The position numbers were made by a program, and so were the translations under genes. Positions 52,381-64,000 of a stretch of DNA of 64,000 bases are shown here, in pieces. Below the pieces are notes generated by a model that was given only the letters and a program-made list of their open reading frames with translations, did not search any database and was not told the origin of the DNA. The stretch comes from Henckelia pumila (taxonomy: Eukaryota > Streptophyta > Magnoliopsida > Lamiales > Gesneriaceae), in assembly GCF_033568475.1 (NCBI RefSeq), contig NW_027331831.1, forward strand, positions 3,038,001 through 3,102,000, given 5' to 3'. How positions within the stretch are numbered: the stretch's first letter is position 1; each line of letters begins with the position of its first letter.

Positions 52381-52780
52381 TATGGTGACTTTGTAAAGAT
52401 TTTACAAGTTTGAACTAAAAAGTAATTAAGTTTATATATTAAGATAATTTTTTTTATCCAGAAAAATATTTCTTAATGGGGTTTATTCTGGTAATGTACT
52501 TTTATAGCGGCGGCCGAATCCCATTAATTTCGACCTTTTGCATTCTCAAACAGCATTATAAATTTTCTAGAAAATCAACGAATATTAATCAGAGTCCTAA
52601 GCTCTCTCTTATTAGCCATTCTTTTCTTTCAAACTAAGCACCACCATAACAATCATCCGATATTTTCTTCTGTTTTTGGAACTTTTGTTCGTTGTTTCAT
52701 TTATCAAAACTTGCTGACATTCTGTTTTTTTTTAGAGAATCACACGTACTTGCCTACCATTTCATAGGATACGAAAAGGG

Positions 52781-55522
52781 ATGGGGAGAAAAAGCAAGAA
52801 GATTGGCCGGGGGAGGGTATCAAGAATCGGGAGTTACGCCATAGCTTCATCGATTACGGACCCAACATGTGTTTCTTGCACAACTTTTAATATTCTTGCC
52901 CCGATTTACAAAAGACTCAATCAAGATGTAAGAATTTCAGATTTTCGCTAATCATGGATATAAATTTTTTTTATGGTTGTGTGTGTATGTTGGCGTGTGC
53001 TGTATTGTTCGTGTGTTTGTGGATTAGATTCCTGCAAATTGTTGGGTTTTTAATGGTGTTTTTTGTAATGTGCCTTGTGGTGGCGAGAGCAGGATCCAAG
53101 CTACAGGGAAAGCGATGTTAAAGATTATTGGCTGAACAGAAACCAAAAGATTTTGGATCGGTTGTTGTATGAAAGATCTTCCATCATCTGTCTTCAGGTT
53201 TTTATTTCATTCCTTTGACATTATTGAATAATATTCATATAAAAACATTACCTTTTATGGTATTTTAGCTTCTCTATTCGGGAATTGTTGCAGGAATTCT
53301 GGATTGGGAATGAAGAACTCGTCAGTATTTATGACAAGAGGCTTGGGGATGCTGGTTACATCAATTTCAAGCTTGCGCGAACTAATAATCGTGGAGATGG
53401 TATGTGTTTTAGCTCTTTCTATTTCTGATATTCGGATGGGAAACTTTTGATTGCCATTACTTCAATTTTGGCACTTGCAGCTGTTTCTTTTTCCCATGTA
53501 TTTTCTTTATCTTGTTGTGTTGAATTAGAAGTATCTAAAGTGCACTGCATGATGATTTATGTGATGGAATTTTGTTGGTTCCTGGCTGCATCAGCTGTTT
53601 TCTTGTTTTCTTGTTTTCTTGTATATATGTGGATTCGCGGTATGTTGTGAAGTTTGGGTAGGGGCGGAAGTACCAAAAAAGTGGTTATGAGCAGTTGTTT
53701 TGATAGAAGTAAAATGATTTGGTCCTAACCAAAAGTGGAGTGGACTTCTGTATTGTTGTCTATACATGCTCAGGTATCAGGACTCTGTAGTTTTCTGTAT
53801 CATAAGCTTCATATTGTGCTCAGTTTATTTAATTCTCCGATGACTTCGTTCCCAATTCAAATGTAAAGTTGTTTCTTGAAATTGTTCAGGTCTTTTAACC
53901 GCTGTGCACAAGGACTGCTTCAGGATCATCGACCACAGGGAGTTACTTTTCAATGATTTCGGCGATCGAGTAGCTCAGCTACTGCATGTCAAGTTGATTG
54001 CCCCTATTTATCCATGTCGAAACAATAACGTCCATCAAGAAATTCTTATAGTGAATACCCATTTATTGTTTCCACATGATTCAAGTTTATGCTTAGAGAG
54101 ATTGCGTCAGGTATGCAAAAATACTATTTTTCGAGTCTTGCCCTGCTATTATTCAGTCGCAACTTACCGTGGCTTATTTTCATTAACAGGTCTATAAGAT
54201 ATTGCAATATGTGGAATCATATCAAAAGGAAAACAAACTCAATCCCTTGCCTATTCTTCTGTGTGGGTAAGTTCAGGATTCTTGTTTTTAAGTATTTAAG
54301 TTTTAGATGACTCAAGGCCAATATAAGATGAATCTCACATAATTGGCTGTGTTTTTCTTACAAGGCAGTGACTGGAATGGAAGCAAGAGAGGTCATGTTT
54401 ACAAGTTTCTTCGATCTCAGGGATTTGTTTCATCGTATGATGCTGCTCATCAGTATACAGATGCAGATGCGCAGAAGGTTGTTTAACTCAATATCTCTAC
54501 TTATCTTCTTCCGTGTTTCTTTATAAATTCATTTCTGAAGTATGACATACCTTGAATGCAGTGGGTGAGCCACCGCAATCATCGTGGGAACATCTGCGGT
54601 GTAGATTTCATATGGCTTCTTAATCCTAATGGATACAGGAAATTACTTAAAACAAGTTGGAGTGAAGCCGTGTTTGGAATGTTCAAGGTGAGAGGTCATG
54701 TTGATTTAAAAAAAATTCTGTACAATTGTTGGAGAGCAATATTTGCTTGGACCTTCTATATGGTACAACAATCAAAATGCTGTGCTTATGTCGCTCCACA
54801 CGAGTTGAGGCTTTCCATTCTACAACGAATTCTCAGTTTTCGTGTTGCTTAATTCTCAACCTTGGCATATTCATCTTTACAGTATCAACTCAGACGAGCT
54901 TCGCTGACAGAGGACAATGCATTTGCTTTCCTAAAAGCTGATAGCCATGGTGATTACATCACCTACTCGGGCTTCTGTGAAGCGTTACGGCAGGTATGTA
55001 GCCATTTCAGTTGTACAAATTTTCTTCGTAGTGAAGGCTTTTTTCACACTATTACTTCAGAAAGATGGTTACACTGTTTCGCTGTTTGGCTCTCCCGCAG
55101 CTTAATTTGATTGGCCATTGTAATGGATTAAGTGCTGAAGAGTTGAAAGAATTGTGGGTTCAAGCAGACATTGATGGAAATGGTGTTCTCGACTATAATG
55201 AGTTTAAGGTAATATAATACGACTTTCGCCGCCATAATTATGCATTTTTGTCATCTTTTTTCTTCATTCTGCTTAATGTGGAATTCTTTTCCAGCGCCGA
55301 ATTTGGAACTCCTCATATTCGAAGCAAAGAGACGATGAGTTCTGGGATGATGTTGTCAATGGCACCGAGCAAACAACGGGTTTCAGTATCAAGAATGCAG
55401 TTCTCTTCCCCACAGAAGTGGAGAAAGGCACGTGGCCCGAAGACTACTCTCTTTCGGATCATGCTAGACTCACTGTTGTATTCTCACCGATGAGAATGCC
55501 ATGCTCTCGACTGACAACATGA
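52781..55522 (+). CDS. EF-hand endonuclease/exonuclease/phosphatase protein (At1g02270-like)
   Basis: This is a calcium-binding member of the EEP (DNase I-like) fold, related to CCR4-type nucleases. Exons: 52781-52927, 53093-53197, 53294-53399, 53890-54110, 54190-54266, 54369-54477, 54562-54687, 54883-54993, 55101-55208, 55295-55522. They total 1338 nt and encode 445 aa. EEP motifs in order: TTFNILAPIY, CLQEFWIGNE (metal-binding Glu), LIVNTHLLFPH, LLCGDWNGSKRGHVYKF, VDFIWLLNP and, after the EF-hands, SLSDHARLTVVF (catalytic DH). Two EF-hands are inserted before the last motif. The first (LKADSHGDYITYSGFCE) is degenerate and the second (DIDGNGVLDYNEF) has a full loop. All splice sites are GT-AG and in phase. 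The natural substrate is unknown; a Ca-regulated nuclease or phosphatase is inferred. Confidence 0.95.
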
Positions 55523-58500
55523 CACCAGTTGGCACGAGTTGAACGCAAAATTGTACGAGAATAGCAAGAAGGGTCGAGGATGTCCGAGTTGAACGTGCAA
55601 GATGATGAGGACTTCTCCAGTCTCAAGCCACCAAATCTTGTTTCCCTAGAGGTTTTCATGCAGAAGTTCCCAGCCGGAGTTTGGTCTTGCTTCTACCCTC
55701 TCAATAGTCAATATCGCACGAAGGCACGCGACGTTTCGCTGCAGCCATCGGTGAAGTGCGGGGGAGATGAGAATGACATCTATAGAATTGATGAATAGGA
55801 TGTGTGAATGGAGCAACAAGAGTGACTCGAGTGCTGTATTGTAATGCAGCCAGCTCAAAGCTTCCTTTGTTGGCCTTTTTACAAAATAGAATTAGGATTT
55901 ACTATCATTTTGCAAGCGCGGGTCCATCGCGGATACCCTTTGCCGGGTTAGTAGAAATGGAATTATTATTATTATTATTATCATTAAATAAACATTCGAT
56001 TTTATTATTATTATTATTTTTTTAAGAGTTAAACATTCGATTTGACCATTGGAAAGGTTTAAATAATACATTCATTTTGGCAGCAGAAGTGGATAACACG
56101 TTTGGCGAGAGACTCGTTCCAATTCCTATTTAGAAGTATTTTAAATATTTTTTTTTTTAAAAAAAAAATATAAAATATTGACAATGATGTGTTGCCAACC
56201 GAAACTCAAAAGACGCTTATAGGTATATCTCACAAAAAGTCACGGCTTAAATTTTTTCACAAGGCACCTCCTAAATATATTTAATTATTTCAAAATTTTA
56301 AACATCTCTGGTCTATTTTACCCTCATTTTGACGTCTAGAAGTGGATGCTAGATCCAACCCTTAATTAATGTCATTACTAAGCCGGCATAATAATTTGCT
56401 AGGAGTTTCGAAACTTACTCCATTTATTATGTGCATATATTTAAAACCGCACTCTGCAGCCAGGATTTTAAGCATTCTAGGTATCAATTGATTTCAACAA
56501 CTAAATACTAATATTTTTTCATTGTAATTTTGAAATGGATTTAAGATGTGGAACAAAGAATTTAAATAGCCAAAAAAAACAAGACATGCACGAGATTTCT
56601 CCGTTCGAATAGTATATTTTTATTTTTATTTTTTCGTTTTCACATCATTTTTGTGGGAAAACATATGATTTCTCTTATGTGGTGCATGCATTAATGTAAG
56701 GTTGATAATGATACTAATGAGTACATAAAAATTCTATGGTAATAAGGGAAATAATATGAAAAGATTGATCTAAATCCAAGCTCGATGTTCGATTTCCAAG
56801 ATAACAATATTAGATTTTGAAAAAATAAAATGGTGATTATGTATTTTCCAACAGTATAAAAACAAGATCAATGGGCTCCGATTATATATATTTATTATAT
56901 TATAGTTTCATCAATATATTACAATATTTGTTGTTGTATAATTTTACTTGAGAATTATTTATCATGATATAATTTTAAATAAATATGATATATTTAAAAT
57001 TAATCAATAAATAAATTTGAAAATAAAATTATGTACTAATCAAATTTTATTAATATTAATTGGACTTAATAGCAATTTAGATTAAGGATAAACTTGACCT
57101 TTTAATTTGATTATGTACCAATAAAATAATTTACAATAGTTCATGTATCAATTTATGTATCAATTTGATATTTTATCAATAGTTCTTATACCATAATAAA
57201 TATTACTAAAAAAATAATATGATCCACAAAATATAATGATTATATTTGGGATTTTAGCAGCAATAAAATCCAATATCCCTCTGGGTCATTCTGTACTATA
57301 GGCGCGTAAATACTTTATGGCCATGACCATAGATTTTTTCCTTAAGTTGATCAAAATCTATTTTGACAGGTGTGGCAATATTAAATTTTGAAGTGAAAAT
57401 GGGAAAATTCAACCTAATCTCAGCAAATTTGAATGTTTTTTGTTTGAAAAAAAATTTACGCTATGGCGTATTATATTTGTTTGATTTTTTAAAATTATTA
57501 TCCAAATATTTACCACATTCACATTTCATACCAACATTTCAAACATGAAATATTGAAATTTCATAAATTTTGGAGTTTTGGAACAAGTAGAAACTTGAGT
57601 AAACTTTGTGCGACAAAATAATTCGAAAAAATATTGATATAAAAAATTAAATTTATAATCATTAATAAGTATTCCTCCAAACCATCAACCGAAACAATCC
57701 CTCAAAAAACCATGCAAGTACACAAAAAAGAACAAATGGTCCTAGTGGAAGACCGAGTCTACTTCTACTTCCCATGTACCTTTTTGAATCCAATCGCAAT
57801 TCGGCACGTGGCTCGTTATGATTGGATTGACTGCATGGAGCTTTCATGCTTCAAATCTTCCTCGTTACGGAAACATTGAAATTATTTTTCTGAATATTGA
57901 ATACATTTTCTTAATAGCATTTCAATTAAATTGCTCATTTATTTTGGAATGAACAAATTAAATATACAAACACAATGAACATAAAATTATAATGCCCTCT
58001 TTCAAAGCATTCTTTTTCTCCTTTATTTTGCTTTCGTTTCTCAAGAATTTATTTATTTTTTTAAAAAGATTTTAAACAAACAAAAAAGGAGATATGGAAT
58101 GAGTAACTGTAGTGCCAATGGGCAATGGCAATGACTAAAGCGTGTGCCCACACTCTTGTTGGTCCCATAGCTTCATGGCGTATTATATTAACAAAACCCG
58201 TGTGAAACAATCCCCTCTCCAACTCCAAAAAAAAAAAAAAAAAATTATAACATTTTACAATTTAATTAATTATTTCATATTGATGCACCTATGATACATT
58301 ATGCAATATAATAAAAAAAATCTATGTAAATAACATCGAGGAATGTTAAAAATAAAGAAATATATAGGGTGAAAATAAGTTGATAAACAGTTTTTTTCGA
58401 GTTTTAAATTGAATAAGATAATGAATTTTATCAAATAATAGAGAAATTTTTTTTGATATCGATCATTTTGTCTTTAATTTATAGAATGAGTTATTATTTT

Positions 58501-59068
58501 TTGAGGTTAAATATGTAATTTGACTTTAGTATCGTATGAATGACGTTAATATAAATATCTCAATATTTGTATATATTATAATATAAATAAATACGATAAA
58601 TATCATTATTTAATTTTTTTTATTATTGATTATCGACATTATTATTATTATTATTTTTGAACGGTATTATCGACATTGTTGAAGTAACACCATAGAATAC
58701 CAAAATCTCAATGGGTACAAAATCAATAGGCAATAAGAGAGTTTTTTAATTATTCATTTATTTTTCCTCAAAAAAAAAAATTTTATTCATTCATTTATTT
58801 ATTTCCTATGAATCTATCTAATATAATTAATTAAAGGTAAATGGATTGCATATCTTCCTTCCATGGTTTCCCCGCAAGTGGCTTAAACTACAGACAATTC
58901 CCAAGAAGTTCCCAAACCCCACCTGAATTTCCATGAATCTTCCTTCTGTTGTTCTAGGGTTTATTCAACACTTTAGTACTCCCTTTTGCGTCATCCATTG
59001 TTCTTTGATTTATTAGTCTTGAACCTTTCTGTTTTCGTATCGAAGAAAACTATTTGCTTCTTGTTTTC
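55523..59068. other. Intergenic; 3' UTR of the EEP gene, then AT-rich DNA
   Basis: 55523-55900 is GC-richer and probably the 3' UTR; the 72-codon ORF at 55580-55798 has no recognisable domain. 55960-56030 has (ATT)n runs. A small candidate ORF lies at 57662-57847. Up to the NAC start the rest is AT-rich without structure, and about 58850-59068 is the NAC 5' region. Confidence 0.55.
57662..57847 (-). CDS. Candidate small membrane peptide (unrecognised)
   Basis: A 61-codon ORF starting MKAPCSQSNHNEPRAELRLD has a basic, glycine-rich middle (RYMGSRSRLGLPLG), a hydrophobic stretch of about 15 residues (PFVLFCVLAWFFEGLF), and ends RLMVWRNTY. Its base composition is clearly less AT-rich than the DNA on either side, and the hydrophilic-then-membrane layout is protein-like. 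I do not recognise the family. It may be a chance ORF in a transposon remnant or a real small gene. There is no supporting promoter evidence. Confidence 0.25.
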   Translation of the reverse strand: MKAPCSQSNHNEPRAELRLDSKRYMGSRSRLGLPLGPFVLFCVLAWFFEGLFRLMVWRNTY

Positions 59069-61716
59069 ATGGCTGTGATCCCCGTAAACGCGTTACCGGT
59101 GGGTTATAGATTTCGCCCGACCGACGAGGAGCTGATCGATCACTATTTGAGGCTTAAGATCAACAGGCAAGATAAAGATGTCCGTGCCATACGTGAAATT
59201 GATGTTTGTAAATGGGAGCCCTGGGATTTACCTGGTAATTGATTGTTCTCAGTTCTAACTTGCTTTCTTTTGGCTGACCTGAAACTGAGTTTTCCTCGAA
59301 AAAGACTCCATTTTTGGCGAATGTTGTGTACATTTTTATTTTTATTTTTGGGCAGATTTGTCAGCCTTAGAATCGACTGACAACGAATGGTTCTTCTTCT
59401 GCCCCAAGGATCGGAAGTATCAAAATGGGCAGAGATTGAATCGTGCAACGCAGAAAGGTTACTGGAAAGCTACTGGTAAAGATCGAAATATCACCACCAG
59501 GAAGGGTGTGAAAATTGGGATGAAAAAAACCCTAGTTTTTTACACCGGCCGTGCTCCGGATGGCAAGAGAACTAACTGGGTCATACATGAGTATCGTGCG
59601 ACTGAAAAATCGTTGGATGGCACTCATCCCGGTCAGGTTGGGAGCTCTGTTCTTTATGTTATTGGGTTCTTGTTTTGTTTTCTGGGTGGATCGTTTGATT
59701 TCGTGTTATTTGGAAACCGTTGGGACTTTAATTAAGAGGGCAAATGTTACCTATTTTGGCCATTTGTGTGAAGAAGAATATGAGCTTGTTCTTATTGATT
59801 ACGGGTTAATTTCAATTGTGGTGGCTTTAATTCTCTTGGTCTGGAGACTGTGTAGAAATAGCAACATTGATCATTTAGTGAATTACTTTCGATGCTTGAA
59901 TTAATTTTATCGGTGCTTATTGTCGTGGAAAGTGGAGTAAATAATTCTATGGTTTTTTTTTGCCAGAGTCCATTTGTGCTGTCTCGTCTATTCAAAAAGA
60001 TTGATTTTAAACAAGATGAAATCACCGAGAGTTCGAATTCTGACGAAGTTGATGGGATTGCATCATCTCCCAGCGTAGTTAATCCCCCCTCTGTTGAAGA
60101 TGACCAATCAGAAACGCTTACTGCAGTGCACCATGGATCTACAAAAGCACAGGATTCAAGTGTTGAAAGCTTTCCGACTTTGAATTCTTGCAAAGATATG
60201 GAGGAAAATCCAGTTCCCATTGATCAGCAAGAAGATGTTCTCATTGCTGGCAAAATGGAATACGATATTTCAGGAACTGCATCTCCTCCAGTGAGTTAAA
60301 AGAATTCAACTCATCGTGGCATTTGAAATTGTTAATATTTTCTTATGCTTATATTTATGTAGCATTTTTTTTTACTTTCATTTTGCAGCATAACCCAGAA
60401 CTGGAAAAGTTACTGGAAAATTTGTGCTCCTCCCCAGTGCAAGGGGCACCCGAATGGAAAATCTTCTCTCCATTACATTCGCAGCTGCAAGCAGAGCTTG
60501 GGAACCCGTTCTTTTACAGTGGTTACAATAATGACATCAATAACCAAAATAATACCCATTTTCAATATGGAACAAATGCTGATGACATGATGGATGATTT
60601 CCTGAATTCGATACTGATTGACCCAGTGGAGCAGAACTCTGGTGGTCTGTATGGAGTGCCATCTGTTGAAAGTCCCAAGTACATAAACATGCTGACGTTA
60701 GACAAGGATTGTATCTCAAGTAGCGAATCGGAGGCTGAGGTTGCGTCCCTTTGCCAGGTATATGTATATGGAATTTGCATCTCTTTCATAGACCTACTTG
60801 TGAACTTGGTGTAGAATCAAGTATCTCCCTGTTAAATCAATAGCTGTATATGTTGTAAACTTGTAACAAGACAACTAAAAATCTTTTATCAAACACCAAT
60901 TTTATAGGTACTTGGGTAGCCAAACAATACAGGATCGGCCCCCCCAAACTCTCTGATCAAGCAGCATATTTTATACTGAATATATTTACAATTGAACTGA
61001 CCCTATCTAATGCATCTTAATCTAGAAATATCCAAGTGTTCCAGAAGGTGAATTATTTGAGGATAAGAACAAACTAGAATCTCCTTCACAGAGTGAAGTT
61101 ACATCTAAAGTGGCAGATGTGGATGCCTCCCATTTGCATGTTAACCCTGCTGTGGGCAATGAAACCACCCTTGGCACAGGGATCAAGATAAGGGCTCGCC
61201 AACCTTTACAGCAACGTAGTGCCCAACACTATGAAGCACATGGAACCGCTCCTTGGAGAATTCGTTTGCAGATGAATCATCAAGTTGGATCAGTTCAGTG
61301 CAATCTTCCCAAGATTTCAAGTGAGGATGACATACATGAAGGGAGTCCACAATTGCCCGAGGTGAGCTATTTTGACCTGAAAAATGTTTTGCATAATATA
61401 AGATAAAGGCCTCTCTAAGATTCTAATGATCTGAGGTTTGAACTTCCAGGGTGACAAAGCTACGAATGTGCAAAAAATAGTTGAGGAATCGTTAACATGC
61501 GATGAATCAAATAAGAACTCATCATCCCAGCATGCGAGTGCCCTTGATTCACCTGAAAACGACTTAGAAGACACTGCATCTTCCAGTTCTAAATACACGA
61601 CCTCACCTTCGGTTATATCTTCTCTTTACATGCAAAAGGTGCTTGTGGCCTTCAGTCTTACCGCGCTAGTCCTTGGAATATTCGGATATTTCAAATTTGG
61701 GATGGGAACTAAATAG
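59069..61716 (+). CDS. Membrane-tethered NAC transcription factor (NTL type)
   Basis: This NAC-family DNA-binding protein is anchored to a membrane by its C-terminus and is presumed to be released by proteolysis under stress, as known for NTLs. Exons: 59069-59234, 59356-59636, 59967-60290, 60389-60757, 61026-61361, 61450-61716. They total 1743 nt and encode 580 aa. NAC subdomains A-E are complete: [19 protein letters not shown] (A), [16 protein letters not shown] (B), [20 protein letters not shown] and [10 protein letters not shown] (C), [20 protein letters not shown] and WVIHEYRA (D), and [11 protein letters not shown] (E). The long acidic, Ser-rich regulatory region includes [12 protein letters not shown]. 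One membrane helix at about 556-573 ([18 protein letters not shown]) is followed by KFGMGTK. It is closest to the NAC062(NTL6)/NAC091 subgroup, though exact orthology is not settled by eye. Confidence 0.94.
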
Positions 61717-62358
61717 AGATCTTGAGCTACTTTGTACTTGGAGGATTTCGAGCATTGGCTGCTCATGATGGCTCTCTGCCTAACATTATTGATTATTTTT
61801 TCAAGATATTTAATATCTGTGTGTTATATTAAAATATGTCGGCGTATATTGTACATCAGGATCTTATTCTCTGTAATTACTGTAATAGAGTTTGTGATAT
61901 TACATAGACTGTTGCGGCAGTTGGTTGTACATATTTTTCTCGGATAGTTATTATTAGACTGATATTATTGTTTTTGTCATTTCTATGTCATAAAATATAT
62001 CGGACTATTATTTTTTGGGACCTTCTAACTATTCCCAAATGGATGGGAATGGTATCACTCCTTACCGTTTTCTATGAGGTTAGCCATTTTATTCCTTTTA
62101 TATTCGCTTAATTTTTTTTATTTTTGACAAAATTATTACCATTCATAATTAATTTAATTTAAAATTATCGTCTTTGCGATAATAATAATGATGACGACGA
62201 GCTGCTATGATGAAAATAATAATTATTCATGGTACCAAAACAATAAATAAATATGAAAGAATAATAAAAGTAAATAAATAAAAAGGTCAATAAAAAATAA
62301 TAATCACAGTAATAACTTAAATAATAATAATAACTTTGACTTTAAATTAAACAGTTAA

Positions 62359-62363
62359 CAATC

Positions 62364-62422
<59 letters not shown>

Positions 62423-62441
62423 TGATGATGATGATGATGAT
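62359..62441 (+). repeat. (AAT)n-(GAT)n compound microsatellite
   Basis: About 20 ATA/AAT units pass directly into seven GAT units. Shorter AAT runs lie just upstream (62320-62335). Confidence 0.95.
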
Positions 62442-62590
62442 CAAAAAAATAATCATCATAAAAGGCAAATTGGTCGTTCAAAATTATTGAATTTCATTAA
62501 CACCATTTTATTTTATATTACCACTCATAAACTTGGAATCAAGTTGGGATTAGTCACTCTATTACTTTCTCATTATGTATGATACTTGTC

Positions 62591-63064
62591 GGCTGCGTTT
62601 ACTAATTAGTGAGATAGGATTATATATGGATAAATTATACTAGGACTATTAAAATGAATTTAATGGATATAGAATAATAATGGATAAACAGTTACATGTT
62701 TACTTCGAGTTATTAATTTTATCATTTAAGTAACGATTGATGAAAGAATTACAATTTTATCCTCTACATATGATAAATAATCTTATTTTTACTTTTAATT
62801 TCATAAAATTTGAATTGGATTATTTTTTAATATTTTAAATTATTATTAGTTCACGTGGTTATATGTGGATTTTTTCCAAAATAATGATAATGATGAGTTA
62901 TACGTATAAATATGAAGGATGAGAAATCACGTCAAATAAGGGTAAATAGAGGTGGAATGACGGGCTTTGAGATTTGAGAAAAATTGATTTTTTTTCAAGT
63001 AAAGAGATGATGATATTGAATTAATAACATCATCCTACCTTTATCAAGGCAAGTAAACGCAACC
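62591..63064. mobile_element. MITE with GGYTGCGTTTAC ends
   Basis: The left end GGCTGCGTTTACTAATTAG and the right end (minus strand GGTTGCGTTTACTTGCC) form inverted termini around 474 bp of AT-rich, non-coding DNA. The flanking trinucleotides do not clearly match, so the superfamily is uncertain. Confidence 0.55.
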
Positions 63065-63650
63065 ATAAACTATCATATATTTATGATTTTTTTTAAAATT
63101 CTTATTTCATTCCAAAACGGATTCTATTCCCTTGTTTTTTTTATTTTAATTTTTTTTTATATATTTTAGAATGAAGATAGAGATTTATGTGATCTAAGCA
63201 TAACCTAACTAATTAAAATCTCACTTAGCAGATGAAATTTGAACTTTATCTCACATAGCCAGTGAGATAATTTGAACTTAAGTTGTTTCTTGTAATTTTA
63301 TTTAAGCATATCAATATGTAAGCGCGTGCTTTGGATCTAACAATGCAGTAATTAATTACTTTCAAGAGAGTGTATAACCATTTATGCATTCATATAAATT
63401 GTCGAATAAAATCAAAACTTGGCGGATTTTGAAGTAACTAATGATCATGAATGGCTCGACCATTGGAGCTTTTCCCCAATACTGCAACTTGTGCTAGGCC
63501 ATAACATGCATTTACCCTTACAAATAGACAATTTAAAGCTTCACAGGTATCATGTTTTTTTCTTACAAATACACGCATAAGATTTTTTGGGAGACATTGA
63601 GTGATAGCAAAGGAATTGCATCAGCAGAACATTTCTCATGTGACCCAACC

Positions 63651-64000
63651 TGATGGGAGCATGTTTTCTATTTTGGTTTCTGATTTATTAATCAGTTAGT
63701 TAGAATATTCTCCCAGTATAGCAATATATAGATGTGTTACATGTGTCGATTTATTATAAGTCTTTCATTGTATATACAAGTGTACAGTAACCATCGCATT
63801 GATTCGTCAATCCTGTGATTCTCTAACTTGGTATCAAAGTTCTCCTCGACGTGGTAGAGGTCGTGGAAAGAGCTCTGGAGGTGATAAACGTGGATGGAAT
63901 GATTACAATGGACTGCTGGTGTGCCAGATTTGTGGCGTTGATGGTCGTGTAGCACACAAGTGTTATTATCGTTTTGACAAGGATTTTATTCCTTTGCAGA
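63651..64000 (+). mobile_element. Ty1/Copia fragment at the window edge (fossil)
   Basis: 63651-63827 looks like LTR sequence. It is followed by a primer-binding-site-like TGGTATCAAAG (63829-63839, cf. the initiator-Met type TGGTATCAGAGC) and then plus-strand gag sequence with a CCHC-type zinc knuckle (CQICGVDGRVAHKCYYRFD) typical of Copia gag. It runs off the right edge, so the full extent cannot be judged. What is visible is compact and looks broken. Confidence 0.75.

Larger units (their letters stand above)
47118..52780. other. Gene-free gap with MITEs, microsatellite and a foldback element
   Basis: No gene is visible. Structured parts are listed separately: MITE family 2 copy (47799-47995), (AT)n (48359-48410), MITE remnant (50517-50655), and foldback element with minisatellite (50670-52380). 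The stretch at about 52500-52780 is the 5' region of the next gene. Confidence 0.65.
61717..63650. other. Intergenic after the NAC gene
   Basis: This holds the 3' UTR to about 62000, then AT-rich DNA with an (AAT)n tract and a MITE (both listed). No gene is seen. Confidence 0.6.

Noticed and set aside
50666-52413. Two similar ORFs (60 and 65 codons) at 50666-50848 and 52216-52413
   Set aside because: They are mirror images in the two arms of the foldback element, not independent genes.
55580-55798. 72-codon ORF after the EEP gene
   Set aside because: It probably lies in the 3' UTR; there is no recognisable motif and no splice link to the upstream gene is needed.

Overview
This is plant nuclear DNA. 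It is AT-rich, its genes are split by GT-AG introns, and its intergenic space is filled with LTR elements, MITEs, SINEs and microsatellites. The genes are typical of a eudicot, and the repeat style (gagac/gtctc MITEs, Tekay-type Gypsy) fits an asterid, perhaps Lamiales. That placement is inference. All calls come from reading the sequence; no database search was run. Exon sets marked as complete were checked by eye for splice sites, phase and total length divisible by three.

Genes from left to right: a 5' part of a LRK10L/WAK-like receptor kinase (1-797, minus, running off the left edge); an ER luminal-binding protein BiP (9055-11894, minus, 8 exons, 665 aa) with two unfolded-protein-response promoter elements; a thylakoid PP2C of the TAP38/PPH1 type (23852-26184, minus, 11 exons, 390 aa); a divergently oriented organellar ribosomal protein bL9 (27224-29506, plus, 5 exons, 201 aa); the RNA-directed DNA methylation factor DMS3 (30795-35351, plus, 7 exons, 431 aa); an At4g10955-like lipase (36054-37218, minus, 2 exons, 347 aa); a CCT-motif protein (45095-47117, plus, 4 exons, 277 aa); an EF-hand endonuclease/exonuclease/phosphatase protein like At1g02270 (52781-55522, plus, 10 exons, 445 aa); and a membrane-tethered NAC transcription factor (59069-61716, plus, 6 exons, 580 aa). 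They are independent housekeeping and regulatory genes, with no operon or pathway cluster. The one functional echo is that BiP and membrane-bound NACs both belong to stress responses of the secretory system.

Repeats: 2.1-9.0 kb is a nested block of local duplications. Within it, a 5'-truncated LINE and a solo Copia-type LTR can each be recognised against an unoccupied paralogous copy of the same site. A tRNA-derived SINE family occurs three times (7.4, 26.8 and 38.9 kb), two copies with target-site duplications. A broken Ty3/Gypsy Tekay-type chromovirus fills 15.5-22.4 kb; its LTRs carry an array of 15-bp imperfect palindromes. The 37-45 kb and 47-52.7 kb gaps hold several MITE families, a palindromic MITE inside an (AT)n tract, and a 1.7-kb foldback element with a GC-rich 40-bp minisatellite. 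A Ty1/Copia fragment touches the right edge.

I found no convincing new enzymatic or defence system. The most unusual items are the LTR palindrome array, the foldback/minisatellite element, the nested-palindrome MITE and the SINE family.
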